Shown here: piece after piece, positions 1 through 13,190 of the stretch
How positions within the stretch are numbered: the first letter of the stretch is position 1
Layout of the letters: the number at the start of each line of letters is the position of its first letter
Source: Impatiens glandulifera
Taxonomy: Eukaryota; Streptophyta; Magnoliopsida; Ericales; Balsaminaceae
DNA: 64,000 nt
Direction of reading: 5' to 3'
Assembly (NCBI RefSeq): GCF_907164915.1
Contig: NC_061865.1
Location: forward strand, 48,829,363-48,893,362
Made by a program: the position numbers and the translations under genes
Notes under the pieces: model-generated
Told to the model about the DNA's origin: nothing
The model's database searches: none
The model's input: only the letters and a program-made list of their open reading frames with translations

Positions 1-226
1 TATTTTCTCTCTCTTCTTATTAATGGTGAAAATAGAAATATTAGATAAACATTTATTTATAATTATTTACAAGTAATAAAACTAAAAAAATATTAATAAG
101 TCAAGAAAAAAATAATAAAAAAAAGAAAAAAGAAACCATAAAAAAATATTTGATAAATAAAGAAATTAAAAAGTCATAAAAATAAAATAAAAATAAAAGA
201 GATAAATTCATAATCAGTGATATTAA

Positions 227-332
227 TTAGGGTTTAGGGTTTAAAATTTAGTATTTAGGGTTTAGAATTTAGTATTTAGGATTTAGGTTTTAGAGTTTAG
301 GGTTTAGGGTTTAGAATTTAGAGTTTAGGTTT
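227..332. repeat. Degenerate telomere-like TTTAGGG repeat tract
   Basis: About 100 bases of TTTAGGG-type units mixed with variants such as TTTAGAATTTAG and TTTAGTATTTAGG. TTTAGGG is the usual plant telomere unit. The degeneracy and the ordinary DNA on both sides indicate an interstitial tract, not a chromosome end. Confidence 0.75.
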
Positions 333-858
333 AATAAAAGAGAGAAATTATTTAATAAAAGGAGAGAGAAATTAATTAATAAGAGGAGAGGATATTCTAC
401 AAAAACGTGTTTTAATTATTATTATATTTTTATTTATTTATTAATTCCACCTGTCAACCCACTTAGGCATCGCTCTCCCAGTCGCTGTCTCAGAGTCGCG
501 CTCTTTATCATTCCTCTAAAAATATTATACAGTATTAATATATATATATAAATAAAATAAAAATAATAATTTAAAATAGATGGTATTTTAGTATTTTGGT
601 TAATGAATTAATTGATGGATTTTTTAATTAATTTAAAAAATAATTTTAAATTTTTTTTTTTTAAGAAAAAAAAAAAGTTGAACTCTGCATGTGGAATACT
701 TTTTCCATTTCTTCTTCTTGAGTGCGGTAACTATTTTGCTTGATCCGATGAAACTGTCCCGTCTCATGTCGGTACGTACTATATGTGAACGTGTGTCAGC
801 ATCTGAAATATGACATCATCCACTACTTTTTATTATTAAAATTTTTTTAATTTATAAT

Positions 859-1965
<1,107 letters not shown>

Positions 1966-2042
1966 AGGTTTTTAAATTTTGTTCCTATTTTACCCTTTCT
2001 TAATATCATATCTCTCCCCCTCTCACACCTCTTCTCTCTCTC

Positions 2043-2092
<50 letters not shown>

Positions 2093-2859
2093 TATGATTA
2101 TTAATATTTTTTAAATGAAATAATTTAATTTATATTAAATAAAATTTTAAAATATAAATAAATATTAAAAAACTATAAATATATTAATATTAACTTTTAT
2201 TAATATATAAATAAAAATTTAAATAAATACTAATTTTATAAAAAATTACTATTAAAATTTAAATATTACATCAAATAATATAGTATATTATAATCTTATT
2301 TATATTGTGTATTTATTTTTATTTAATATAATTATTATAAATTTTTTACATAAAATTAATGTTATAAAATAATAATTAAAATTCAAACAAGTTTATTAGA
2401 ATATTTATTTAGAATAATAGTTTAAAGTTAGTTTATATTAAAAAAATTAAATAAATTTCTTTATAAATATTTAATTTAAATGAAATATATTTATAAATTA
2501 ATTAATATTTTTATTTAAATATATTTCACTTTATTTTTTAATATAATTATTTATTTAAAATTTAAATGGTATTTTAGATAATATAGTAGGTTATAATTTT
2601 ATTTATATTTAATATAATTTTTTTAAATGAAATAATTTATTAATTTAATTTATATGAAAATAAATTTTATAATGTAATAAAATAATATAAGATATATATA
2701 TATATATATTATTTTTTATTAATATATAATAAAATATTTAAGTAAGGGTAATTTAGGTATTTTAATTAATAAAAAGATTGATTTGATTTATGATGGGATT
2801 GTTGGGTTTTGGGATAAAACTTGGGTTTTATCCCAAAAACCCAAAGATCAAACGAGACC
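1966..2859. mobile_element. Insertion splitting the fifth minisatellite copy
   Basis: The minisatellite unit is broken after CTTAAAATCT at 1965 and resumes with TAAAAGTATCTTAAAAGTGG at 2860, so the 894 bases between are an insertion. Its ends read AGGTTTTTAAATTTTG and CAAACGAGACC. Near the right end, 2804-2842 is a strong hairpin (GGGTTTTGGGATAAAAC paired with a GTTTTATCCCAAAAACCC arm). The interior is almost pure A/T with a (TA)n tract at about 2047-2085. I see no coding sequence and no clear target duplication. It is probably a non-autonomous DNA element, class uncertain. A similar hairpin lies at 5330-5368. Confidence 0.6.
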
Positions 2860-3710
2860 TAAAAGTATCTTAAAAGTGGTCTTTATGCATGACCGACAGA
2901 AGAAGACGGCGGCATATTAAGAAGTCATTCCTTCCTCCGTTTGAGAAGACGCCACTTGTCATAATTAAGGTGACACAAACTCAAATGTATATTTATACTT
3001 AAAAAACATTCTACGGACCGACTTGGTCTTCTTCTTTTTTTTCTTTATAAAAAGAGCACTTTGGAGGCTTGCTGTTTTCTTAGTAGGGTTACATTTTATT
3101 GATATTATTTTAATAATTCAAATAAAATTAAATATTATTTATCCTTTTTATCTTTATATCATTCCATTCATTTATTAAAATATTAAATTATTCTATATTT
3201 TAAATTATTATTTTTTATTTACATTATTAATATTATTAAAATCTTTTTATAATTAATCATTACTTTCTCAAAATTATCGACAGTTATTTTATTTTTTCTA
3301 CTTTTAGATTATTTTAATATATCGTAATAAAATAATAATTTAAAATAAAAGATAAAAAAAAAAAATCAGAGGGAAACCATATTTATAGTTATTAAAATAA
3401 GTTATTGAGAAGTACTGTCCTTGTCCTTGAGATTTCCTCAAGACAACATTGTTTTCAAATTTTGTATGGAATGGGATTTTAGGCTTTGTTTGATAAAAAT
3501 AAATAAATTATTATAATAGTTTTTTCAAGTTTTTAATTTGTTAAATTATTATAATATTTTTTTTATTTAAATTTTAAGACAAAGTAAGAATGTTTTAATA
3601 TTTCATTTAATGAAATGAATAATTTAATAATTAGAATAATAATGTTTTAATAAAAAAAAATTAGGTAGAATCTAAAAAAAAAAATATTCGAAAAAAATAT
3701 ATGAAACTAG
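2860..3710. other. Intergenic, AT-rich; no gene seen
   Basis: After the tail of the interrupted minisatellite copy there is a short mixed-composition stretch (2880-3080), then A/T-rich DNA. The sequence GGCTTTGTTTGATAAA at 3482 resembles ends of small plant DNA elements, but no partner end was found. Confidence 0.4.
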
Positions 3711-3716
3711 CTCTAG

Positions 3717-3926
3717 TCATTGAGTCAAGTAACCATAGGGCTTGTTCGGATTGGAATTTTTTAAAAATATGGAGGGAGAAAATAATAATGATTGGTGATG
3801 AACGATAAATCTTTTTCGGAGACCGATAGTGATAAACGAGATTGTCAATGCGCCAATAATGACAGCCACAACAAAATATAAGCTTGGTGTAGGCGATATA
3901 TTTGTGTAAGTCTTAGAATATCCCAT
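3717..3926 (-). CDS. Possible small membrane protein (69 aa), unknown
   Basis: From the first ATG the frame gives 69 residues. One strongly hydrophobic stretch (about residues 17-35, containing YFVVAVIIGALTISFITI) is followed by a basic GLRKRF segment, like a single membrane span with a cytosolic basic side. A TATA-like TATAAATACA lies upstream on the same strand at about 4175-4185, with about 250 bases between it and the ATG. That interval holds the 62-base hairpin described at 4001-4062. No family is recognised. The frame could be chance in A/T-rich DNA, or a fragment carried by a MULE-type element whose end is the hairpin. Confidence 0.25.
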   Translation of the reverse strand: MGYSKTYTNISPTPSLYFVVAVIIGALTISFITIGLRKRFIVHHQSLLFSPSIFLKNSNPNKPYGYLTQ

Positions 3927-4000
3927 AATAACGACAAGGTATTGACTCTCTTGGATTACAACATAACTCAAAACAACAAGGAACAATGAATAATGTTGTT

Positions 4001-4062
4001 ATTCACGCGTTTCATCTAAAACACGTCTATCAACTTACACATTTTAGATGAAATGCGTAAAT
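4001..4062. repeat. Hairpin related to the Pack-MULE terminal repeat
   Basis: Two arms, ATTCACGCGTTTCATCTAAAA and TTTTAGATGAAATGCGTAAAT, flank a ~20-base loop. The same hairpin, with the same flanking ATGACATT bases, occurs inside both terminal repeats of the element at 43337-45103. This is therefore a relic of the same MULE family. The rest of the ~300-bp terminal repeat is not recognisable here. Confidence 0.65.
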
Positions 4063-4554
4063 GACATTCCTTGTCTTTCAATGTGAAAGAATCAGTTGAT
4101 CAATTTCGATAATGGCATCATCAGTTCTAATTGAGGAAGATAAGGTTAAAGACTAAATGATGATGGATGTATCATGTATTTATAGACTAAACTTATCTTG
4201 ACCCAATTCCGTTCAACCACCCAAATTAACTTTTCAAACTCACTTTTTTATTATTTATTTTTATATTTTATATGAGAGGGACAAATGTACGAATGAGAAA
4301 TGAGCACATGCTGTGTATCTTGGACTTTACGGTTTCCTCTTCCCAAATCTCTTTCCAAACGCGTCATTCACACACCACTTTTTCTTTTTCTCCCTATATT
4401 ATATTATTATTATTATTATTTCAAAGTATTCAAAATATATGGCTCTCAGAAGGTCAATTAAGTCTTGCAAGCCCTCGATTAGTGCACCTCAGCAGCCCAC
4501 TTATTAAAGTTATTAATTAAAGTTATTAAGGTATTTAGTTATGTTTATTATAAT

Positions 4555-4632
4555 TTTAAATATAAAATAGTATAACTTAGTAGTTAAGAATAAAAGATTA
4601 AATTTTTTAAATAGTTATAGTTCAAATCTCAA
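4555..4632 (+). repeat. Degenerate tRNA-like (SINE-type) sequence
   Basis: TAACTTAGTAGTTAAG (A-box-like) is followed about 45 bases later by AGTTCAAATCTC (B-box-like), and then by a T/A-rich tail. The layout resembles the head of a tRNA-derived SINE, but both boxes are degenerate and no target duplication is visible. Confidence 0.3.
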
Positions 4633-4639
4633 AATAATA

Positions 4640-5117
4640 ATTTTTTTTTTATTAATTTTTTAAAAATAAGTAATTAATTTAAAACGACTTCGTATATGAA
4701 TTCTAAATTAATTAAATTATTGACAATTTAAATAAAATGTAAATATATATAATTAGATAGATTAACTAAACTAAACAAATAAATATTTTTAATAATAATA
4801 TTAGTTTAAATATTTTTACAAGAATTTTAAAAAATAATAATAACATGCTATTGCCGAATGATGAATCATTCATAATAATGAATCATTCATAATATAACTT
4901 AAAATTAATGTTTGATTAGAGTGCAAGTGGTTGACAAGGAGAAGGAGAAAAATCTAATTAATAATAACTAGAAATGGAGGCTAAATAAATAAATAAATAA
5001 AAGAATCTCCCTTTTTTCTTCCATATCAACCACCGAAAACATAAGTTATCAGAAATTTGATTCAAAAGAACGTAGGGTCATGTTTGTTTAGTCTCAATTT
5101 CAAACATCAAAAACATC
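4640..5117. other. Intergenic AT-rich DNA; no gene seen
   Basis: A/T-rich sequence with a small direct repeat (GAATGATGAATCATTCATAATAATGAATCATTCAT at 4855-4890) and an AAAT run at 4984. Nothing gene-like. Confidence 0.4.
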
Positions 5118-5384
5118 TCACTTTTTCTGTGAGGGAATTGATTAGGTGAGGGAATTTTGTGAAGGAATGACTTGACATAAATTATATTTATTTTATTATA
5201 TTTTAAAATTTTATTTAATTTCATATAAATTAAATTATGTCATTTACAAAATATATTATATATATATAGAAAGGGTAAAATTGATATAAATTTTAAAAAA
5301 CCTGGTTTTTTATCAATTCCATCGTACAAGGGTTATTTGGACAAAACCCAGAATTTATCCAAATAACCCCTTTCTCAAACAATC
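5118..5384. repeat. MITE fragments and a hairpin
   Basis: 5118-5180 repeats the left arm of the MITE at 6355-6565 (CTCACTTTTTCTGTGAG followed by GAATTGATTAGGTGAG). A second piece, at 5330-5368, is a perfect-looking hairpin (GGGTTATTTGGA and TCCAAATAACCC arms). Together they suggest overlapping remnants of non-autonomous DNA elements. Confidence 0.5.
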
Positions 5385-5721
5385 TCTAGGTTTTATCATC
5401 CTATAATAAAAAGCATAAATTGGATAGAGAATATAGTATCTTATGTCATACTTTTGGACTATGCAACAAACTCAGTCTAAAAGAGAATTTTATAAGCACC
5501 AAAATTATATCATCCCAATTTATAAATTTTAAATAGATATTTGTAATTATAAATTCAAAATAATTAAATAAATATTTGGAATAATTATTTTATTAATTAA
5601 TTCTAAATTAATTATATAATTAAAATCCGTGATAATAATAAAATAATTATTGTTGTAAAAACAATGTTTTATCCGTTAAATTTCTAAATAATTAAAATTT
5701 GAAATAATTTAAAAATATATT

Positions 5722-5785
<64 letters not shown>
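5385..5785. repeat. Dispersed repeat, copy 1 (partner at 61558-61945)
   Basis: About 390 bases align in the same orientation with 61558-61945. Both begin CTCTAGGTT.TATCATCCTATAATAAAAA, share an ACTATGCAACAAACT block, continue through AATCCGTGATAATAATAAAATAATTATTG, and end in a (TA)n tract. Differences are scattered single bases and small indels, so both are old copies. Probably retroelement-derived; no coding sequence. Confidence 0.75.
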
Positions 5786-5792
<7 letters not shown>

Positions 5793-6354
5793 TTAGATGC
5801 TTGACTGGTCAACTGGAGGGAACACGGGAGCAAAGATGCTTGTGAGTGGGGAGCATATATTATATATTTAGAAAACTTTTTGATCCGCTTCCTTGTCTCC
5901 CTTTTGAATATTTAGATTCTTTAAAAAAAGAAAACATAAAATTATAAATTATAGGTGTGAACTATCTACTTTAATTTGACAGCAAGATAATAAAAAATAA
6001 AAAATCACTAATTAAAAAAAATTAATATTATTAAGAAATATCCACATTTCTTCTAACGGAGAAAAAAAGATATATAGTCAAATGTATATTTATAGATAAA
6101 TTCGTTTTCTGTATGTTATTTTAGCCTTATTTTTTATATTCAAATCTATATTTATAGATTAATTGCAAGAAAAAGCTCACTTAATAATATAATATGTATT
6201 GGCACAACTAACTTACTTAAATGTATTTACTAATAAAAAGACATTTAAACATACATATTATCAAAAATTGGCTCATTTAACCTATTTTAATAAATCACAG
6301 TTAATTTTTATTTATTTATTTATATATTTATAATTAAATACTAATATATTTTCA

Positions 6355-6565
6355 ATCTCACTTTTTCTGTGAGAGAATTGATTAGGTGAGAGAATTTTGT
6401 GAGGGAATGACTTGACATAATCTTATTCGCTGAAAAAATCAAATAATTTCTCTTTTTTTTCTCTTTTCTCCCACTTTACATTTTCCAACCAATGAACAAT
6501 GAAGGTGATGCCAAGTCATTCCCTCACCAAATTCCCTCACCAAATTCCTTCTCTCTATCACTCCT
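6355..6565. mobile_element. MITE with ~50-bp inverted arms
   Basis: The left arm (GGTGAGAGAATTTTGTGAGGGAATGACTTGACAT) is matched in inverted form by the right arm (ATGCCAAGTCATTCCCTCACCAAATTCCCTCACC), with ~100 bases of A/T- and C/T-rich sequence between. Other copies are at 5118-5180 (left arm only) and, inverted and degenerate, at 25855-25998. No coding capacity. Family not assigned. Confidence 0.65.
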
Positions 6566-7159
6566 TATATATATATATAAATTATTAATTAAAGATAATA
6601 TATATAAATATATTTTCTAAGAGTTAATATTATTTTAAAAATAATTTAAAGACTAAAATTAAGTTATCAAAATAATTACTAATACCAAGTTGTCTAATTA
6701 ATTTGTATATTAGATGTAAACACTCAAAATCGAGTTATCCAATTTATAAAATTCAAATAATTATTTTGATTTATTTTCGAATAAATAAAATCAAAATAAT
6801 TAATTCAAGTCCAAAACAATTAATTATATTAATTATTGTGATAATTAAAATAGAATTAATTAAGAAAAATGGTCAAAAGCAAAAAATAAAATTATTTGGA
6901 ATAAATATTTTACTCGTTTTATCTTAAAATAATTTAAAAAAAAAAATCAAGAGATTAAAATCAATAATTTATGATGAAATGAGCTGCCCATTTTATCCCC
7001 AAAAATAATTTATTTAACCCTAAATATACAAAGAAATAAAATAAATTGGAAAAATATTTGTCATATTTATTTGCCATATTTTATGTATTTGAAAAGATTA
7101 AAATTAAAGTCAAAACGGTAAAAGAAAAATCAATTTCAATCAAACCCTTAAGGTTTCAA
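6566..7159. other. AT-rich DNA, possibly the start of the Tat-type LTR
   Basis: No gene. The block resembles the AATTAATT-rich stretches found near the ends of Tat/Ogre long terminal repeats, but the 5' boundary of the LTR that follows cannot be fixed because no second intact LTR is present. Confidence 0.3.
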
Positions 7160-9738
7160 ATAAAAAATAAAATTTGCAATCGGGTGTAGCCGAAACTCAG
7201 AAAGAGAACTACAGTCGAAACCGCATCCATTGATCCAACGCTTCAGGAGCACTTGTGTAGCCCAATGTAGTCGAAGGAGCGCGTGCCTACACCGCATAAG
7301 ATCAGCTAACTCCTGTTAGCTGAAACGCAACCGGAATGCTCGATCGCTGACAGAACGCAACAAAGCGCTAAAATAACGCTCCGCATTTGCCAAATGTGCC
7401 CAAAATGACGTTGTTTCACCTTGATCCGTCGTCTTCCTCACTTTTGTCGGAGGATAACAACAAGTCCCATTTTTTGATTTCTCAAAGATGGAACTTTGTC
7501 TACAGTCAACCATTTTGACTGATTCAAAGGCTGAAATGATCACTCTACTTCTGTAATATTTCCCCTACAATCATAGGCATTGATCATGCATATATCGACA
7601 AGTTGGATGAAGAACATCCAAAATACCACAAATGAATTTTGGATGATTCGATCCACTTGAAGTCCTCAACCGACATCGGGAGGCTATAAATAGCCTCCCT
7701 CAACAATTCCAATGCCAATAGATCTACTCTCAAACTTCAGATCACAATTTATAGACAATCCGCCAATAAAGCTTTAAGATTTTGGATTTTTCGAAATCTT
7801 TGTATAAGGCCTTAAAGCTTGGAACTAAGCATCCCCAAAGCTTCCCTAATGTCTAAGGAGTATTCTTTAATCCTTGGTATGCTTTCAATCACCCTTTAAT
7901 TCATACTTCTAGTTTAAATTTGAAATTTTATATTTCAATACTCACAAGTTTGTATATTATCTGGTTGTTGAATTGGAAATCGATCTTAAGACCATTTCCA
8001 AACTTCCTATTTAGGTTAGAATTCATCAATCAATCAACCTTAAACAAAAAAAAAATTCAAATTTGAATTTTGAAAATCCAAAAATCGAGTTTTATGTTCT
8101 TGGGCTAATCCTCAAGAAAAGTTGCCAAGAAAGCTTCCCAACATGTTTCTAATGATGTTGAACATCTATTTTGATCATGTTCGATCCATCCCAATCATGT
8201 TTGATCAAAATAAAAAATTTAAAATAATTGAAAATTTTGAGTTCTTGATTTGGTCCAAATGAACATCTAGTGTTCATGTTTTGGTATCAATCAAGTATAA
8301 GGAAGCTATTGACAGACTCCTTACATTTCAAAATAGCTTTAAAATGGAAAACTGATTTTGGCCATAAACTGTTTTGAATGAATTGATCATCATCCAGGTT
8401 GATTGATACCTTGAGATGATGTTCAAAATTTTATTATGAGTTCTATGAAGCTAGCTACCTAGGCCCTTAGATCAAAGAATCCAAGCTTCCATCAAAATTG
8501 TAAAACCTATAATTTTGATGTTCTTAAGTACCGAGAAGTCTTACCGAGGATTAAGATGTCCGGTCGATAAAAACTTAGCTAGGACCAAGAGGTCTGACCG
8601 ATGTTCTTCATCTAAGACCGAGAGGTCCGATCGATGATTTTTACATCCAACCAAGAAGTCAGACCTAGGACCGAGGAGTCTCACACCCGACCGAGAACTC
8701 CTAAACCTAAGACTAATGACTTCCACTTAGGACCGAGGTGTCCGACCGAGAAGTTAGACCTAGGAGTCTCACACTAGACCGAGAACTCATGAACTTAGGA
8801 CCGATGACTTTCACTTAAGACCGAGGTGTCCGACCGAGAATTTCGGCATACGACTAAGGATCACAAACCCAGACCGAGGGGTTTTCGACCTAGGACCGAG
8901 GGATCTTTGACCTTGACCGATAAAATGAACCCATGACATAGGACACCGGTCCTAAGGCTTTTTTGGTTCCATTTTCAAACTCCAATTTTTTTTAGTTTTG
9001 GAACCTCAGACTATTTTTTAAAAATCCCAAAAATTAGAAAATGATCTCAAAATATTTTTGAAATATTTTCACAAAAATTTTTTTGACAAGGTTTGTTAAG
9101 GATTTATTTTTAAATCCTAATGTCTTTAAATAACTGATATTCTTCAGATATTTTCTTCGTTAGTCGTCATCAACATTATGTACCAACATTTAAATAATTG
9201 ATGTTATAATTATTTAAATAACGCTAAAATTTACGCATGTCTATGATTGGAAGAATAATCAATTAAAATAAAACGTTATACCACCGATTTTGAAAAGAAA
9301 AATTTACAAGTAGAGACCATTTTTAAAACGGATACGAAGGATGAAGCGCGAAACCTTTTTCCGAGTATCATTAAACTAGGAACTTAAAGAAACTCTAGTT
9401 AAAATATGTTTGTACACGTATGCCAGTTTATTGATGTTCAAAAATAAATTGTGACTCTATTTTCAAATTAATAGTCTTTTAAATTAATTATTTTTAATTA
9501 ATTTAGATAAAGAATTTCTAAAAAGTCAAATTGTAATTTGATTACTGCAAATCTCTAGATTATTTAAATTTGAACTCAAATTAATTATTTTTAATTAATT
9601 TAAAAAAGGCGTCAAGAATTATTTTAAATATGTTAAAATAATATTTTATTTTAAAAAGATTTCTGATATTCAAATCGAGGTTGAAATTCTCGAACCTCGA
9701 GCTTCTTTAAGAACAAAGGGTTTTCCGGGGGTTATAAC
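7160..9738 (+). mobile_element. Decayed 5' LTR of a Tat/Ogre-type Ty3/gypsy element
   Basis: Long non-coding stretch directly upstream of a primer-binding site (9741-9762) and of gag-like sequence. The block AAAACGGATACGAAGGATGAAGCGCG at 9316-9342 resembles the conserved GGTTACGYACGAGGAAGG segment that I associate with Tat/Ogre LTRs. Related pieces recur at 36690-36800, 45756-46095 (inverted) and 62320-62600. The left boundary is uncertain. The LTR contains the GACCGAG minisatellite below. There is no matching 3' LTR in the window, so the element is truncated. Confidence 0.6.
8520..8945. repeat. GACCGAG-rich minisatellite inside the LTR
   Basis: More than ten degenerate units built on GACCGAGRNGTCYGACC and CCTAGGACCGAGG. 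Longer units also repeat: TCTCACACYNGACCGAGAACTC followed by GATGACTTYCACTTA occurs twice, at about 8680-8730 and 8765-8815. It is much richer in G/C than its surroundings. The inverted LTR fragment at 45756-45870 carries the same motif as CCTCTCGGTC. Confidence 0.7.
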
Positions 9739-9740
9739 TT

Positions 9741-9762
9741 TCTAGCGACTCTGCTAGAGATT
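9741..9762 (+). promoter_or_regulatory. Primer-binding site of the Tat/Ogre-type element
   Basis: TCTAGCGACTCTGCTAGAGA closely resembles TGGCGACTCTGCTGGGGA, the tRNA-Arg-complementary primer site I know from Ogre/Tat elements. G-to-A changes account for most differences. It marks the end of the 5' LTR. Confidence 0.55.
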
Positions 9763-11284
9763 AAATATTTAACTCGAAAATATAAACTTGAGTTTTGAAA
9801 TGTTTGTATCACGTTTTTAACTTAATAGACATGTCTCGAAAAGTACAACACCTAAGAGATGCATATGTTTTATCCTATTAAATGTTTTTACATGTAAAGG
9901 GTACGTCACCCTAACCCTACTTGCAAAGAAGTACACGACTGGATTCAGTACTTCTACACTTATGTGCAAAGATTGTCAATGAGGAATGACAACTTGTTAC
10001 AAAAACGAGTAATGTTGTGAGAGGAAAAACAAAAATGCAAGGGAATGATCCTACCCTTTGGCGACGAGTTGTCCGATAGAATGTAGACATTGTGGAGGTG
10101 TGGGAAAATTCCCAATTGAGTTGATATTCCCTAGTTTATGACGACGATTTTACTCCCTCCACTATCGATCAATGATACTCTCTTATGATTCTCCTTTGTA
10201 CAAAAAACCTGGATATTATCACCAAATAGGTTGTTTATCGTGCCCAGACAACCAAAACCTCGTCACTATAACCCTTATGTGACTACTATATATGTATTAT
10301 GTGTATGCATATATAGTCTAAGTGAACATCTCAAACATGTTCCTTCTTTAAAACAAACACATTTTTGTAAATGTTTTGAATTTCCAATCATAGACGATGT
10401 CTATGCTGAAGGATATCGAACTAATCCAATGATCAATAGTTTCCATGAAAACAAGAGGAACCATGAGATTTATGGACTAACCTCCATCATGAGATACACA
10501 AACTTTAAAATAAACCACACCTTCATTATGCAAATTAAGAGGAATAAGCTCACATTATTATCTTAAGTCTTCCCTTCTTAAGCAAGCCTTTTTGAATCTC
10601 TAGGATTGATTATATGGGTAAGAAAGGTATATCTGCAACAATAGAAGAAAATCTCCAATGGGATTGGGGCTGAATAGGAGTTCTCTTTATTTTTTGCTCT
10701 TCCCACTTTTTAGTTTCCTAATATGTGTTTAAAAAGTCCTTAATCTATTCTATATGTACTACTAGCGAGCTAACATGCTAACAATAGTTATAAACTGGTT
10801 TGATTAAGCTCCTACCTAGCATAATAACACACTAACCAATAAGAAGACTAGTAGTTCTACTAATAAGATAAGAGTGAGTTGGAAAATGCTATTCTTCTCA
10901 TTCCTTCCCCTTTTTTATACACATGTCGATCCAGTAAAAAAAATTGTCAACTAGTGTGGGAACATGCTAGATCAGGACTTAAAGCTCGTGACCTCCGTCA
11001 ACACTTTTTCTTTTTTAGATTCTCTTTGTAAATATCAACAAGAGAGATCTGTCTGTAACAAACTTAATGAGTATGCTTTATATAACAACTCTATGTTTGC
11101 TGTTTGAATAACAAAGAAAATGTTTATTTTATAGGACTCGTCTTATGTGCATAATAAGTGCATTATCCTTTGTTACAATTGCAAACCCTCACCTTTTTCT
11201 TTTTGCAACAGTTCACGAGTGCGATAGCCGACACATCCTTCCAAAAAGAGAGACCAAAAAACCGGATGTTTTATATGTCACCAG
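9763..11284 (+). pseudogene. Untranslated leader / extra ORF region of the Tat/Ogre-type element, decayed
   Basis: Ogre-type elements carry a long leader, and often an extra ORF, between the primer site and gag. This 1.5-kb interval is in that position and its composition is richer than the flanks. Short open stretches exist (for example 10231-10566), but none is recognisable and frames are broken. I cannot assign a product. Confidence 0.4.
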
Positions 11285-13190
11285 ATGGCCGAAGAACTCC
11301 CAGTACTTGAAATGGTCTCTATGATCGAATTCAGGGAAATGAATGCAGCTTTACAACATGTGACAAAACAACTTGTGCTGATCACAAAATCTTTAGCTAA
11401 TCAGCAAATCCCATCTACATCCCAAAACATGCCATCCTCTTCTCAATTTCCTACCCAGCCTACTCCAGTTATGTTCACTCACATTAACCCCGTCCTACTA
11501 GTCCTCAAGCTCAAGAGGAAGTATCTATCTATGAAGACTCTAAAGAGAATATCGACCTAACTAGACGGGCACAACAAGAGACACATAAGGAGGTACTCAA
11601 CCCTCTAAGACTACAAGAAAGACAATTCCAACGGGTGATCAACCACCGCTAACATAATATGAACGCTAGATGGCTCAAGTTTAAACCATGCAGGAAAAAA
11701 TGAAAACTCAGTTAAACAAAATGGCTAAGGAAAAAACACTGAAGAACACCATGACTAGAAAGATGCTATGAAAATTTCCGAACGAGTAATCATTCCATTA
11801 ACCATTAAGCTTCCAACAATATCCATGTACATCGAAAAAAGCGATCCGTTAGTATTTTTCAAAATGTACACTTCTACAATGACCCCATTGCTATTTAGAG
11901 AACCGACAGTTCTCCACTTATTCCCTAGTACCTCGATGACGCCACTCTACGATGGTATCACCAATAAAAGGTGCTATATCTATAGAGCACCAAGGAAATG
12001 ACTTCAAAGTTTATAGAATGCTTCTCTATGCACCTCAACTTGGAAAGACCAGAAAAGAGGCTTAAGAACATCAAACAAGGAGAAAATGTGAAATTTTCTG
12101 TGTTTATCAAAAGATGGAAAGCTTTCACTAAGGAAATCGATGTCCTCCCAAGCGAACATCGACAAATCGATATGATCTTGGAAAGTGTTACCGAAAGATA
12201 TTATGTTGAATTCGCCATCAAAGTCTTTCCAAATATGAAGAAGTTGCTAAAAACTAGCAATAATCGATGACGCCATCGAGAAAGAAGGGAGAGAGGAAAA
12301 AGCAGGAAAAACTACCCCACCTCCAAGTCATTTCCCAAGAAAGGAAAAGACAGAAGTACACTAGGTAACCACTACCTAGCAGGAATGTCTTCCTCAAAAG
12401 ATGAGCCCGAGCAAGCCTCTAGAGTCTAAGATAAGTACAACCACCCCTACTAAATCCACACATCCAAATGTACCTAGACCTCTTAGAGTCTTTGATGACC
12501 TATGAATGCTTTTAAGTTAGGTAATGAAAATTCTCCAAGAAAAGAATTTTATCAAAACCCTTCTCCCCAAGAATGGACAGACCATTCCTTGGAAAGTATG
12601 AGAACACTTAGTGCGACTACCACAAAGAAAAGGGTCATGATACTGACAATTGTGGCACCCTAAAACATATGTTCCAAGACTTGGTCGATCAGAATGTGAT
12701 CACCAAGCCGGAGATAGCCAGGAATCCGTTACCGGATCACCAAGTCAACATGCTCACAACCAACGAAGCATCCTTTGACGACAACATGTTGCTGGACTTG
12801 ATCTATGACGCTGAACTAGAAATCAACATGATTGATCCCTGCCCCTAACAGAAGTCCAAAACCCATTCCAATAAAACTTCTGAATATTGGAAGTAAAAAA
12901 CGATTGCACACATCTACGCCCCGATAGACATCGCGACAACACATGGTGGAATGAATTTTCAACTCAGTTTCATGAAAACCACACCGTCAAATGTGTCATC
13001 CACTTCCCAACCACTAGTATGCAAATGAAGGGAATACGAGCCCAGAGCTCTTAACTTATGAGATAACCTCCTAAGGCAACTAAAAAGGACGAATACTAAC
13101 ATTTTCATATGGGAAATCCTAATGTACTCCATCGAGCACATGAAAGCAATCCTCATTGAGTTAAGCAAGGTTAATGTCCCTACCAATGAT
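11285..13190 (+). pseudogene. gag (and start of protease region) of a Tat/Ogre-type Ty3/gypsy element, decayed
   Basis: Starts with MAEELPVLEMVSMIEFREMN followed by a Q/S/P-rich segment, as in Tat-lineage Gag. Frames at 11768-12001 and 11998-12270 overlap out of phase; the second contains FIKRWKAFTKEIDVLPSEHR, the conserved Gag core. A zinc knuckle CDYHKEKGHDTDNC (C-x2-Y/H-x4-GHx4-C pattern typical of Tat/Ogre) begins at 12612 and is followed by LKHMFQDLVDQNVI. Near the end, about 13100-13180, WEILMYSIEHMKAIL recalls the segment just before the Ogre protease. Multiple frameshifts and stops make it non-functional. The similarity ends at about 13190, so protease, RT and integrase are missing. 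Confidence 0.7.

Noticed and set aside
227..332. A true chromosome end
   Set aside because: Repeats are degenerate and short, with ordinary sequence on both sides.
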